A stretch of DNA of 64,000 nucleotides, taken from Paenibacillus sp. VTT E-133291. Lineage in GTDB: Bacteria; Bacillota; Bacilli; Paenibacillales; Paenibacillaceae. The notes beneath the pieces were generated by a model. The model had not been told where the DNA came from, ran no database searches, and was given only the letters and a program-made list of their open reading frames with translations. Positions 18,242 through 27,587 of the stretch are shown here, piece by piece (positions within the stretch are counted from its first letter, which is position 1; each line of letters starts with the position of its first letter). The stretch lies in the NCBI RefSeq assembly GCF_002264395.1, contig NZ_NFVA01000008.1, positions 62,001 through 126,000 on the forward strand. Reading direction: 5' to 3'. The position numbers and the translations under genes were made by a program.

Positions 18242-19406
18242 TGATGAACGAGTGATCCGAGAAGGCATTAAGCGCACTATAAGAAGTATCTATCCAGATT
18301 ATTGTGTACATGTGGCTGCGTCCACAGAAGAAGCTGTCAAGATTATGGAGGAACAGTCCATCCATATGGTCTTAACTGATATTCTTATGCCCGGTATGAA
18401 TGGCCTAGAGTTCATGAGGATTTCTAAGCGGCGGTATCCTTATGTCAAATGGGTAGTCATCTCTGCACACAGTGAGTTTGCCTATGCACAGGAGGCTGTT
18501 CGTCTTGGAGCGAGAGATTATCTACTTAAGCCGATCGGTAAAAGCAAGCTACTTGAGATTATAAGTAACTTATCGCTAGAAATAGAGCAGGATCATAAAT
18601 TTATTAAAGATGAAGACCGATTAAGGTCAAGTCTCAAATATTTAAGAGAAGGTGTATTTCAGAGGCTCGCTTCTGGTTTTAATCTCGGTAATTTAGACAT
18701 CAGCCAATTAATAGAAGATCATCAATGTTTCTATTTGATTTTGCTCCAAATGGATGCGGGTGATAAAAACATTCGGATAGAACATTTTATTGTAGAAAAT
18801 GTGTTAACTGAGCTGATAGATCGGGACGGGAGCGGGTTTGTAGTCAGCTATGACCGCCAGAGTCTGCTGGGATTAATCACCTTAAGAGAAGAAGCACGAT
18901 TAGAAACTTTTCTGGAAGATGGGCGTACCTATTTGAAGCAATATTTAAAAACACCCTTCCAAATGATCCATTCCGGACTTAGCTACGATATAAATACTGT
19001 ACCTCAGATCGTAACGAGCTTAAGAGAGGCAGTGAATTCGCAAGTGTTGGATTTAACGCCAGCGAAAGGTAGTGGCGAAAAAGCCATCGACATCGCATTG
19101 CAATATGTAAAAGAACACTATTTCGAAGACCTTACTTTAGAAAAGATTGCCTCCGTTGTATTTCTGAATCCGGTTTACTTCAGTCAATTATTTAAACAGA
19201 AGACGGGTCAAGGCTATAAGGAATACGTGACATCCTTACGTTTGGAACAAGCAAAGCTACTGCTTGTAAACTCGAAGCTTAAGGTGGCAGAAATCGCCGA
19301 ACGTATTGGATATCAGGACATGCGGCATTTTACACAGATGTTCCGCAAGCGGTTCCTAGTAACTCCGACGGAGTATCGCCAGCAGCTTAATAATGGAACC
19401 TACTGA
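18222..19406 (+). CDS. Response regulator with AraC-type DNA-binding domain, YesN family
   Basis: Start set at a TTG (18222), eight bases after AGGAAGGAGA; the protein then begins MNILIADDERVIREGIKRTI, the normal receiver-domain N-terminus. Receiver phospho-Asp lies in MVLTDILMPGMNG (~52) and the Lys in YLLKPIGKSKL. The C-terminal ~100 residues form a double helix-turn-helix AraC domain (ITLEKIASVV-type and VAEIAERIGYQDMRHFTQMF). It partners the YesM-like kinase and very likely activates the sugar importer operon upstream. Confidence 0.92.
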   Translation: MNILIADDERVIREGIKRTIRSIYPDYCVHVAASTEEAVKIMEEQSIHMVLTDILMPGMNGLEFMRISKRRYPYVKWVVISAHSEFAYAQEAVRLGARDYLLKPIGKSKLLEIISNLSLEIEQDHKFIKDEDRLRSSLKYLREGVFQRLASGFNLGNLDISQLIEDHQCFYLILLQMDAGDKNIRIEHFIVENVLTELIDRDGSGFVVSYDRQSLLGLITLREEARLETFLEDGRTYLKQYLKTPFQMIHSGLSYDINTVPQIVTSLREAVNSQVLDLTPAKGSGEKAIDIALQYVKEHYFEDLTLEKIASVVFLNPVYFSQLFKQKTGQGYKEYVTSLRLEQAKLLLVNSKLKVAEIAERIGYQDMRHFTQMFRKRFLVTPTEYRQQLNNGTY

Positions 19407-19423
19407 ATGGTTCATAGGATTGG

Positions 19424-19468
19424 AAAAAGGATCTCTGCAGCCATTAGGGTGGCTATAGAGATCCTTTT
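19424..19468 (+). terminator. Rho-independent terminator
   Basis: AAGGATCTCT / AGAGATCCTT ten-base stem with further pairing of CAGCCA-type bases inside, followed by TTTCTT. Lies between the convergent response regulator and DUF4190 genes and may serve both. Confidence 0.75.
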
Positions 19469-19478
19469 CTTCTGTGGA

Positions 19479-19796
19479 TCAGTAATGGGGGTAATTTGCT
19501 GCTGCATATATAAAAATAACGAAAAATAAAATTAATATGGCGTAAAGTAGAGTGCCGACAATCCCGCATACCAGACCCGCAATAGCTAAGCCTCTTCCTT
19601 GCTCATACCGAATCCGTATTTCTTTAAGGGATAGGGCAGACAGAATAACCGCTACAATCCCTAACAAAAATCCGATATAAGGAACAATTATGGAAAGTAC
19701 TCCTAAAACGAAACCAGCAATTGATTTGCCATTCATCGGTGTTGGTGGGGGCGGGGGAGGATAATAGTTTTGATTCTCGTTCGGCACATAACTCAT
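19479..19796 (-). CDS. Small DUF4190 membrane protein
   Basis: 105 residues. A proline-rich head (PPPPPPTP near residue 12) is followed by two hydrophobic helices flanking a short loop (KSIAGFVLGVLSIIVPYIGF and GLAIAGLVCGIVGTLLYAI), the DUF4190 pattern. ATG preceded by ATAGGAGGTGA. Function unknown; a small integral membrane protein in its own transcript. Confidence 0.82.
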   Translation of the reverse strand: MSYVPNENQNYYPPPPPPTPMNGKSIAGFVLGVLSIIVPYIGFLLGIVAVILSALSLKEIRIRYEQGRGLAIAGLVCGIVGTLLYAILILFFVIFIYAAANYPHY

Positions 19797-19820
19797 TCAA
19801 ATCACCTCCTATCAAGCGTG

Positions 19821-20600
19821 TTATTGGATGTAGTTAATCCAGTGTTCAAGCTGTACACAAGGAATGAGTCCAATAGATTCAGCTAGTCTGATGGACGCTT
19901 GATTTGTTTCAAGCACATGATAGCGTGGAATAAACCCTCGTTCTAACGTTTCTTGTATGGCGGTTTGGACCACCTTTTTCGCATACCCGTTTCTTTGTGA
20001 GGATTCTAATGTATGTAGAGCGCCGATTTCCCAGATGGTTTCTTCATTACGGAACGCTAGGCAGGTACTGACCGGATTGCCGTCTAGGAAAATTGACACG
20101 GAAAAAGCACCATTTTGAAAATAGTCTTCTATTTCATCTTTCGTGTAATGATTAGCGGCCCATAGCGGAATTAATCTGTCGTCAACCACATGACTGATAA
20201 CAATTTCTTCGTCCTTCGGAAAGATTTGCCCCTCAACTGTACTGTATGAGTAGAACCCCCGGACTTTCTCCATTGAAAATTGTGATGATAAGGCCTCTGT
20301 GTAGTTCACGTCTTGCAGTTTAAAAACAAATTTTGCTTGCGGAGGCAGCAATTGAAACAGAGCCGGAAATACATCTGGGCTGCTGTAATCCATAAATACG
20401 ATGTAATCCGCTTGAGGATATACTCTATGATCATATGCGTAGGCTGAGCCAGGAAGAAGCAATAAAACACCCCATTGACTTCCTTGCTCCACAAGATGAG
20501 ACGCCATGACTTTCTGGAATGAGGTTAGCATTTTTAATAAACTGACATTCTTCAAGGGTTCCTTGCGCAATTTGGTCATAATTCGGTCATTCTGGTGCAT
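19821..20600 (-). CDS. GNAT family N-acetyltransferase
   Basis: 259 residues. The C-terminal half carries the GNAT acetyl-CoA binding region: IWEIGALHTLESSQRNGYAKKVVQTAIQ (motif A, described here as the Q/RxxGxG/A-like SQRNGYA turn), then LETNQASIRLAESIGL. The N-terminal half is a poorly conserved domain that may bind substrate. ATG behind GAGGAG. Substrate cannot be read from the sequence. Separated by 25 bp from the DUF4190 gene on the same strand, so both may share a transcript. Confidence 0.82.
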   Translation of the reverse strand: MHQNDRIMTKLRKEPLKNVSLLKMLTSFQKVMASHLVEQGSQWGVLLLLPGSAYAYDHRVYPQADYIVFMDYSSPDVFPALFQLLPPQAKFVFKLQDVNYTEALSSQFSMEKVRGFYSYSTVEGQIFPKDEEIVISHVVDDRLIPLWAANHYTKDEIEDYFQNGAFSVSIFLDGNPVSTCLAFRNEETIWEIGALHTLESSQRNGYAKKVVQTAIQETLERGFIPRYHVLETNQASIRLAESIGLIPCVQLEHWINYIQ

Positions 20601-20777
20601 GTTATTAACTCCTCGCTAAATAGAATCAAATATAAATTGTACTTATGTAGATCATATATATTTGGATGATTATTATATCGCAGAAATACGTAAGCTTGAC
20701 AGTGACTGCTATAATGTATTAGGGAAATAAAGCTTGCTGTTTGATGCAGCATACGTAATCGGAGGCACAGAAATTTC

Positions 20778-22001
20778 ATGACACAATCTATCACACCCGC
20801 TGCAGTTCGTGTAGGAGGAGGCCTAACTAAGCAATTCATACTTATATTAGCTATTGCATCAGGATTAAGCGTGGCAAATATGTATTACAATCAGCCCCTT
20901 CTGGCCGATATTGGACGAACCTTCCATGCATCCTCTAACGCAGTAGGATATGTATCGATGCTTACTCAGATCGGTTATGCGCTTGGGATGTTATTGTTTG
21001 TTCCGTTGGGCGACATTCGTGAACGAAGAACACTAATATCCGGACTTCTTATTGCCGTATCATTATCACTCGTTGGTTTTGCTACAGCTCAGAACCTTAT
21101 TTGGATGTATATTGCCAGTTTTGCTATTGGCATAACTACGGTGGTGCCGCAGGTTATCATTCCTCTCTCCGCAGAGCTCGCTCTGCCAGAAGAACGAGGT
21201 AAGGTTATTGGAACCGTAATGAGCGGGCTGTTTTTTGGTATTTTGCTGGCAAGAACGATATCCGGAATTATAGGAGATATGTTCGGCTGGAGAGCGATGT
21301 ACTGGATTGCTGCAGTTATAATGCTATTGTTATCCCTTATCTTATACCAACTAATTCCAAAGACGAAACCAGAAAATAATTCATCCTATACGGATCTACT
21401 GAAATCAATGGGGAATTTGATTCGCAGATATTCGACGCTTCGTGAAGCATCACTGATTGGGGCTTGTATGTTTGGTGGCTTCAGCGTGTTCTGGACTTCA
21501 CTGGCTTTCTTTTTAGAAGGTGAACCTTACCACTATAGTAGCTCTATCACAGGCTTGTTTGGGTTGATCGGTGTAGCAGGTGCTGCGGGTGCTCCATTTA
21601 TCGGGAGGTTAGCTGACAGGATCGCACCGAAAAAGATAGTAGGTATACTACTGTTGCTGACATTGATTGCTTATGGCTTCTTCGGTTTAGCTGGATTTAC
21701 AATCTGGAGCCTGATTGCCGGTGTTATTATTCTGGATCTTGGCGTACAAGGGTCACAGGTTAGTAACCAAACACGGATCTATGCACTTGAGCCGGCGGCC
21801 CGCAGCCGAATAAATACTGTGTTTATGGTCAGCACTTTTACAGGTGGCGCAATTGGATCAACACTTGGAAGCTTTGCATGGCAGCATTGGGGCTGGAATG
21901 GCGTCTGTCTGATGGGTGGAATGCTAATTGTGGCCGCTATATGCATATGGATAGTCTATAGAGGAATTGAGAAGAAGGCATTAAACGCAGGAGGTGCATG
22001 A
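20778..22001 (+). CDS. MFS transporter, DHA1-type drug/metabolite exporter
   Basis: 407 residues, about 12 membrane helices. N-terminal SVANMYYNQPLLADIGRTF and the motif A loop GDIRERR are typical of YgaY/YnfM-like MFS exporters. Strong ribosome-binding site TCGGAGGCA. Its stop overlaps the ATG of the broken grpB gene (ATGA), showing a former two-gene unit. Substrate unknown. Confidence 0.88.
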   Translation: MTQSITPAAVRVGGGLTKQFILILAIASGLSVANMYYNQPLLADIGRTFHASSNAVGYVSMLTQIGYALGMLLFVPLGDIRERRTLISGLLIAVSLSLVGFATAQNLIWMYIASFAIGITTVVPQVIIPLSAELALPEERGKVIGTVMSGLFFGILLARTISGIIGDMFGWRAMYWIAAVIMLLLSLILYQLIPKTKPENNSSYTDLLKSMGNLIRRYSTLREASLIGACMFGGFSVFWTSLAFFLEGEPYHYSSSITGLFGLIGVAGAAGAPFIGRLADRIAPKKIVGILLLLTLIAYGFFGLAGFTIWSLIAGVIILDLGVQGSQVSNQTRIYALEPAARSRINTVFMVSTFTGGAIGSTLGSFAWQHWGWNGVCLMGGMLIVAAICIWIVYRGIEKKALNAGGA

Positions 22002-22299
22002 GCATCAATCTGAAGGCGGAAATGGTAAGAGTTGTCCCGTATGACCCCGAGTGGAAGGTAGAATTCAATAGAATTAGAGTTCAGTTGTTATCTTATGTTG
22101 GCGACCTCATTGTTACGATAGAGCATGTGGGGAGTACTTCCATTGAAGGCTGACTATCTCCGTTCAAATGGCGGTAACGCGTCAAGCATATGCAGAAGTC
22201 AAACAGCGTCTGGCGGAATAACACCGCTACGATAGGGATGCTTACTGTGAAGGAAAGACAATGTTTGTCACCTCGATTTTATCAAAAGCCATGAAATAA
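21998..22299 (+). pseudogene. grpB: grpB (UPF0157) pseudogene, internally deleted
   Basis: The N-terminal ~50 codons read as a normal GrpB protein (MVRVVPYDPEWKVEF, then IEHVGSTSIEG) and then hit TGA. What follows is the C-terminal part: DYLRSN, a frameshift, then AYAEVKQRLAE, an in-frame TAA, and HRYDRDAYCEGKTMFVTSIL to a final TAA at 22299. The central ~75 residues, including the KPIIDI catalytic-type region, are gone. At least three lesions (a deletion, a frameshift and a stop) make this a clear pseudogene. Confidence 0.88.
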
Positions 22300-22310
22300 C
22301 CCATAAGCAA

Positions 22311-23174
22311 TCATATGCCCGATCGAAGATGGCTTCGATATTCACTGGGGGACATACCGCTCCACTTACGGAACTGCTTGGAGAAATATAACGCATCATT
22401 GAAACCGACCGAAGAGGATACCTGGTCGATGGTGAGCGTTCCTCCAAGCAGTTCCTTTGCTTTATCCATGCGAACCTTTAACAAATATTGCTTGGGTGAC
22501 ATTCCGATCTTTTGCTTAAAGGCCTTAGAGAGGTGAGCCCTATGATAACCAAGCGAGGATGCCATGTGGTCGATACTGATCTGTTGATGAAATTGGAGAG
22601 AGATCCAGCGGATCGCTTGATTGATCTGGCGGTCGATAACATCCGGTAAATGTGCGGAATTAGGGGTTAGCGAACCTATGTTCGCAAGGCCGAATTTGTG
22701 CACCAAAAGGCGCATCCACCCAGAAGCCTCCAAACTTTCCAACCTTGGATAAGCAGACTGCTGGAAGGAAAAACGAATATGTTCATACAAGTTATGTATC
22801 TCTAAAAGATTATCTAAGTGTATTAACGGCTTGTCCGGTGTAATCCCCACTTCTTTAAATAGCTGCTGAACGGCTTCTCCTTGCAAGGCTACCCATACAT
22901 AAGTCCAAGGCTGTTCCATGTCTGCCTGATAGCTGAATAATGCCCCTGGGAATATAACAAAGGTATCTCCTGCACCACATACCTGAGAGTTACTTTCACT
23001 CTGAAACACTCCCTTACCATCCATTACGGTATGTATAAGGTAGTAATCGTGAACAGAAGGCCCCATCTTATGTCCTGGGACCGGTTTACCTTCTCCGCTG
23101 AACAATACAGTCAGGTCGATTTCATCTGGAGCAAGATTAAACCCTGCTGTGAAATGATAATGCTCTGAAGCCAT
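22311..23174 (-). CDS. AraC family transcriptional regulator
   Basis: 287 residues. N-terminal cupin-like effector-binding domain (DYYLIHTVMDGKGVF, GAGDTFVIFPG) and C-terminal AraC double helix-turn-helix (ISIDHMASSLGYHRAHLSKA and IDQVSSSVGFNDALYFSKQF). ATG behind ATAGGAGGTC. Divergent from the GH4 alpha-galactosidase, with ~250 bp between; most likely its activator, like MsmR or RafR in alpha-galactoside utilisation. The inducer is inferred. Confidence 0.9.
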   Translation of the reverse strand: MASEHYHFTAGFNLAPDEIDLTVLFSGEGKPVPGHKMGPSVHDYYLIHTVMDGKGVFQSESNSQVCGAGDTFVIFPGALFSYQADMEQPWTYVWVALQGEAVQQLFKEVGITPDKPLIHLDNLLEIHNLYEHIRFSFQQSAYPRLESLEASGWMRLLVHKFGLANIGSLTPNSAHLPDVIDRQINQAIRWISLQFHQQISIDHMASSLGYHRAHLSKAFKQKIGMSPKQYLLKVRMDKAKELLGGTLTIDQVSSSVGFNDALYFSKQFRKWSGMSPSEYRSHLRSGI

Positions 23175-23427
23175 TTGCTTCTGACCTCCTATAACTGATT
23201 TGAATTACATATAGATTATAGGACGTACCACATAAATGCAACAAACATCCATATATGAATTGTATTTATCCATACTCATTGAGATCGCTCTCATTTATAG
23301 TGAATAGTGAAGAGAGAGACGGATACCCTCTGATATTCTAGTGTTTATAAGGAAAATTATCGATATTTTCTGTGTCGTTAACGATGTCGGGACCGTAGAG
23401 CTCACTATTTAAGGAGGAATATTTCAC

Positions 23428-24726
23428 ATGTCCAAAATTACATTTATCGGAGCGGGAAGTACTGTATTTGCAAAGAACGTTTTAGGAGATTGCATGAGAA
23501 CTCCAGCCCTTCAAGGCTTTGAGCTTGCCCTATATGATATTGATCTTCAGCGCCTAAAAGATTCCGAGAATATGCTGAGTAATATAAAAGCAAGTAGTGG
23601 CAGTACTTGTATCGTGAAATCCTATACGGATCGTAAGGAAGCTTTGCGCGGAGCTAAATATGTGATTAATGCGATTCAGGTCGGGGGTTACGATCCTTGT
23701 ACCATAACAGACTTTGAAATTCCGAAGAAATATGGCTTACGTCAGACAATTGCGGACACGGTTGGTATCGGTGGTGTTTTCCGCAACTTACGCACGATTC
23801 CTGTTATGCTTGATTTTGCTGCAGATGTGAGAGAGGTTTGTCCAGATGCTCTGTTCATGAATTATACGAATCCAATGGCAGTATTGACCAATGTGATGAA
23901 CACTTATGGTGGTGTGAAGACTGTTGGATTATGTCATAGCGTACAGCACTGTATTCCAGGCTTATTCGAGCATCTGGGAATGGATCAGACGGGTGTACAG
24001 GCTAAGATTGCCGGGATTAACCATATGGCTTGGCTACTTGAGGTTACGAAGGACGGAGAGGACTTATATCCGGAAATCAAACGTCGCGCTGCCGAGAAGC
24101 AGAAAGAGCATCACGGGGATATGGTTCGTTATGAAATGATGCTTAAATTTGGTTACTACATTACGGAGTCTTCAGAACATAACGCAGAGTATCATCCTTA
24201 TTTTATCAAACGTAATTATCCTGAGCTCATCGAACGGTTTCAAATCCCACTCGACGAGTACCCACGCCGCTGTGTAGATCAAATTGAACGCTGGCAGCTA
24301 ATGCGTGAAGAATTAGTAAATAATAAAGAGCTTGTACATGAACGTTCGCATGAATATGCTTCATATATTATGGAAGCTATCGAAACGAATGTGCCTTTCA
24401 AAATCGGTGGTAATGTTATGAATACAGGTCTTATCACCAATCTTCCGAAAGAAGCTTGTGTAGAAGTTCCATGCCTTGTAGACAGAAGCGGCGTCACTCC
24501 GACCTTCGTGGGAGATCTTCCTCCGCAGTGTGCCGCACTAAATCGTACGAACATTAATACACAATTGTTAACGATCGAAGCAGCGATTACGCATAAGAGA
24601 GAGCATATATATCACGCAGCTATGCTCGATCCGCACACTGCCGCCGAACTGTCGATGGATGACATTACGAATATGTGTGATGAGCTAATTACAGCCCATG
24701 GAGACTGGTTGCCAGCGTATAAATAA
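23428..24726 (+). CDS. melA: Family 4 alpha-galactosidase/alpha-glucosidase
   Basis: 432-residue glycoside hydrolase family 4 enzyme, an NAD+ and Mn2+ dependent cytosolic glycosidase. NAD-binding ITFIGAGSTVFAKNVLGD at the N-terminus, the metal-binding CHS motif in GLCHSVQ (Cys ~169) and GINHMAWLL (His ~199). MNYTNPMA is the substrate phosphate/sugar loop. Length and N-terminus match MelA-type alpha-galactosidases; alpha-glucosidase or galacturonidase specificity is possible. Under probable control of the divergent AraC gene. Confidence 0.88.
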   Translation: MSKITFIGAGSTVFAKNVLGDCMRTPALQGFELALYDIDLQRLKDSENMLSNIKASSGSTCIVKSYTDRKEALRGAKYVINAIQVGGYDPCTITDFEIPKKYGLRQTIADTVGIGGVFRNLRTIPVMLDFAADVREVCPDALFMNYTNPMAVLTNVMNTYGGVKTVGLCHSVQHCIPGLFEHLGMDQTGVQAKIAGINHMAWLLEVTKDGEDLYPEIKRRAAEKQKEHHGDMVRYEMMLKFGYYITESSEHNAEYHPYFIKRNYPELIERFQIPLDEYPRRCVDQIERWQLMREELVNNKELVHERSHEYASYIMEAIETNVPFKIGGNVMNTGLITNLPKEACVEVPCLVDRSGVTPTFVGDLPPQCAALNRTNINTQLLTIEAAITHKREHIYHAAMLDPHTAAELSMDDITNMCDELITAHGDWLPAYK

Positions 24727-24756
24727 AATTTCATATTGCTACGATTTTATAATTCT

Positions 24757-24784
24757 AAAGCCTGAGAAATCAGGCTTTTTTTTG
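24757..24784 (+). terminator. Rho-independent terminator
   Basis: AAGCCTGA / TCAGGCTT stem with GAAA loop and eight T residues, 30 bp after melA. Confidence 0.88.
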
Positions 24785-24854
24785 CTTATCTGTCTAGGAC
24801 AACTGGGTTCTTACGGAATACACATATATGGACACCTAAATGCGGAGGTGAAGC

Positions 24855-25535
24855 ATGATGATCATTGAGAATTATACCTTAGCAGCGTCCACATCCCATG
24901 CCACCCCTTATTATGTGATCAGAGGTGGGCTCCCTGGTCCTGTATTTATGGTGGTGTCCGGTATACACGGGAATGAAACGGCAAGCATACGTGCTGCTAA
25001 AAACATCGTGAATCGCATAAGACAAGGAGAACTATATATTTACCGAGGTACGCTTATTATTGTACCCCTCATGAATCAAAAAGCTTATCGCAAACGAATT
25101 CGAGGCGTACCAGATTTGAACCGAACGTTTCCACGTACTAGCAATGGATCTGCCAAACATACGATATCCATAGCCTTGCTTCAATTAGTACGACGTTATC
25201 GACCCACCTGGTATCTAGATCTTCATGAAGCGAACGGTTTATCTCAAAGAAATCCTAAACGACTTGGTCAATCTATTATCATTAAGCCGGGGAGCCGAGG
25301 TATGGCTACAGCAAGACGTATTATAAAGGACATTAATCGTACAATCGCTAATACTTCTTATCATTTTAATATCCGTTTACGAGAGCGCCCCGGGTCGTCA
25401 CGTGCAGCCGTCTCCCGTATCATAGGAGCGAAGGCATTTACTGTGGAAACCTGCTGGAGTCTTGATCGTGATCTTCGTATTCGCTATCAGATAGACATTG
25501 TTAACCGCTTTTTAAGAAGTGCTGGATTGATGTGA
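24855..25535 (+). CDS. M14/AstE-like zinc carboxypeptidase (succinylglutamate desuccinylase/aspartoacylase family)
   Basis: 226 residues. VSGIHGNETAS supplies the His-x-x-Glu zinc motif (~residue 40) and YLDLHEANGLSQ the third zinc His (~123); FTVETCW near 200 holds the catalytic Glu. This matches small M14-like hydrolases related to AstE/AspA. Arginine-rich and shorter than true aspartoacylases. Two adjacent ATG codons follow TGCGGAGGTGA. Substrate unknown; probably cleaves an amide bond. Confidence 0.8.
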   Translation: MMIIENYTLAASTSHATPYYVIRGGLPGPVFMVVSGIHGNETASIRAAKNIVNRIRQGELYIYRGTLIIVPLMNQKAYRKRIRGVPDLNRTFPRTSNGSAKHTISIALLQLVRRYRPTWYLDLHEANGLSQRNPKRLGQSIIIKPGSRGMATARRIIKDINRTIANTSYHFNIRLRERPGSSRAAVSRIIGAKAFTVETCWSLDRDLRIRYQIDIVNRFLRSAGLM

Positions 25536-25695
25536 AGATGATTAGATACGCTGTATGCCAAGCAAGCTGACCCTGAGTTCATAGGAATCGGCTTGTTTTG
25601 TGTGGATTTGAAAGATCATTGACAATAATGAGTATAGTGTATATATTACATATATACATTGAATACAGATAAACTAGGAGTGAGGGCACGAGTTC

Positions 25696-26076
25696 ATGAA
25701 CATATTGATATCCAACACTTCCGGTGAACCCATCTATGCACAGATTGTCAGTCAGATCCGCCAGATGATTCTACAAGGAGAGTTAGTCTCAGGTACGCCT
25801 TTACCTTCTATTCGGCTGTTAGCCAAAGAGCTGCAGATTAGCGTAATCACAACGAAACGAGCCTACGAAGAGCTGGAGAGGGAAGGGCTTATCAATTCCA
25901 TTGTGGGAAAAGGTTCCTTTGTTTCTGGTGCAGATCAGGAGTTTATTCGTGAGCAGCGGCTACGGATCATGGAGAACAAAATGAAGGAGATTATTGACGA
26001 GAGCAAGCTGTTAGGGATTGATTTTGCTGAGTTCAGTGAGATGTTGAAATTGCTTTATGAGGAGGAGACAGAATGA
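25696..26076 (+). CDS. GntR family transcriptional regulator, YtrA subfamily
   Basis: 126 residues: an N-terminal winged helix (PIYAQIVSQIRQMILQGELV, then LPSIRLLAKELQISVITTKRA) and a short C-terminal tail typical of YtrA-type regulators rather than a large ligand domain. It overlaps the next ABC gene by 4 bp, as in ytr/bcr-type export operons where the regulator represses its own operon and responds to cell-envelope stress. The inducer is unknown. Confidence 0.9.
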   Translation: MNILISNTSGEPIYAQIVSQIRQMILQGELVSGTPLPSIRLLAKELQISVITTKRAYEELEREGLINSIVGKGSFVSGADQEFIREQRLRIMENKMKEIIDESKLLGIDFAEFSEMLKLLYEEETE

Positions 26077-26942
26077 ACGATGTTATTCAATTGAATCAAA
26101 TATCTAAAAAATATGGCCATTTTAGCCTATGCGAACTTACGTTCGGTATTAAGGAAGGGTATATCACGGGGCTAATTGGACCCAATGGGGCAGGGAAAAC
26201 AACTTTAATTAAAATGATGATGGGTATGGTACAACCCGACCAAGGAAAAATCGAGATTTTTGGCAAAGAAACGTCCATAAAGAATGCAAAGTACAAAGAT
26301 CGAATTGGGTATGTTTCCGATGAGAATTACTTCTACGAGCAATTAACCATCGATCAGATGAGTAAGATGATTGCCCCCTTTTATAGTCAGTGGGATAAAG
26401 AGACTTATAGGAAATACATAGAGATGTTCAAGCTTTCCCCGCGGAAAAAGATTAAAGAACTCTCCAAAGGGATGAAAATGAAGTATTCGCTCGCCATTGC
26501 TTTATCGCACGGTGCAGATCTGCTCATCATGGATGAACCTACTGCGGGTCTTGATCCCATATTCCGAAGAGAACTGCTGGATCTGCTTAGTGAGCATATC
26601 CAGGATGAGCAGAAATCTATTCTTTTCTCCACGCATAACACGACTGATTTAGACCGGATAGCGGATTATATTGTTTTTGTGAATGAGGGGCGGCTAGTTT
26701 TTAATGAGATGAAAGAATCTCTCCCTAATAAATATATGCTGGTAAAAGGCAATAAGGAGTTACTTGATCGGGATGTGCGAAAATGGTTCATCGGGCTTAG
26801 AGAGACTGAAGTTGGTTTCGAGGGTCTTCTGAACAATCGCTCTGAGGGGGAACGATTCTTTAGAGAGCATGCCATATGCGAGACACCTACTCTGGAAGAA
26901 ATCATGTATTTTACGGTAAAGGGAAACGCTTTGTATGTTTAA
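26073..26942 (+). CDS. ABC transporter ATP-binding protein
   Basis: 289 residues. Walker A GPNGAGKTTLIKMMMG (~36-51), signature ELSKGMKMK, Walker B LLIMDEPTAGLDP and switch His in STHNT. The C-terminal ~80 residues form an extension typical of YtrB/EcsA-like exporters. Forms an export or bacitracin-type resistance transporter with the two ABC-2 permeases downstream, overlapping the first by 8 bp. Confidence 0.92.
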   Translation: MNDVIQLNQISKKYGHFSLCELTFGIKEGYITGLIGPNGAGKTTLIKMMMGMVQPDQGKIEIFGKETSIKNAKYKDRIGYVSDENYFYEQLTIDQMSKMIAPFYSQWDKETYRKYIEMFKLSPRKKIKELSKGMKMKYSLAIALSHGADLLIMDEPTAGLDPIFRRELLDLLSEHIQDEQKSILFSTHNTTDLDRIADYIVFVNEGRLVFNEMKESLPNKYMLVKGNKELLDRDVRKWFIGLRETEVGFEGLLNNRSEGERFFREHAICETPTLEEIMYFTVKGNALYV

Positions 26943-27570
26943 TCTCTTGCTGTTGATTCGTAAAGACATTACTCTCCTGCGGAATTTCATCCCTTTATTT
27001 CTCTTAAGTATTTTGTTTGTTGCATATGTACAATTGGATAGCTCCAGTATGTTTGCTACCTTTCAATCTTTACTATTACTCGTATACTCCTGTTCAATGG
27101 ATGCACAGAATAACAACACAAAGTTTGTTATAGGACTGCCAGTAAGTCGGCATGAAATTGTCTTGGCTAAATATTTATCACTGATTCCTTATTGTTTCAT
27201 CGGTTTGGTTTGCTCTTTAGCTTTGTTTCTAATTTCCAGTTCATTTGGATATTCCATTAGCCCGGTTTATTGGATAGGGGTATCTTTAACGTTACTTATG
27301 ATCCCTTTAGCTGCATCTATTTATTTGCCGATCCATTATTGGCTTGGTTACAAGAACTATCACTTTAATATCCTTTTTAATGTAGTTGTGACGATAACCA
27401 CGATAAGTGCTGGATCTTCACTCACCAATTCATCATTTTTCTTAACAATAACCCAAATAAAGCTGCAGGATCATCCGGTGCAGACAGGTTTAATAGGGAT
27501 CGTTTATCTATTCATCTTGTACTTCTCATATAAGATTTCACTACGATTGTTTAGCAGGGAAGCGTTATAA
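26935..27570 (+). CDS. ABC-2 transporter permease
   Basis: 211 residues, about six membrane helices. Shares a pattern with the next gene: an N-terminal LLLIRKDITLLRNF, the SCSMDAQ stretch near residue 55 and LPIHYWLGYK in the second half. The two are therefore tandem paralogues that likely form a heterodimeric membrane domain for the upstream ATPase. Confidence 0.88.
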   Translation: MFNLLLLIRKDITLLRNFIPLFLLSILFVAYVQLDSSSMFATFQSLLLLVYSCSMDAQNNNTKFVIGLPVSRHEIVLAKYLSLIPYCFIGLVCSLALFLISSSFGYSISPVYWIGVSLTLLMIPLAASIYLPIHYWLGYKNYHFNILFNVVVTITTISAGSSLTNSSFFLTITQIKLQDHPVQTGLIGIVYLFILYFSYKISLRLFSREAL

Positions 27571-27587
27571 GCTAAGGAGGACTTATA

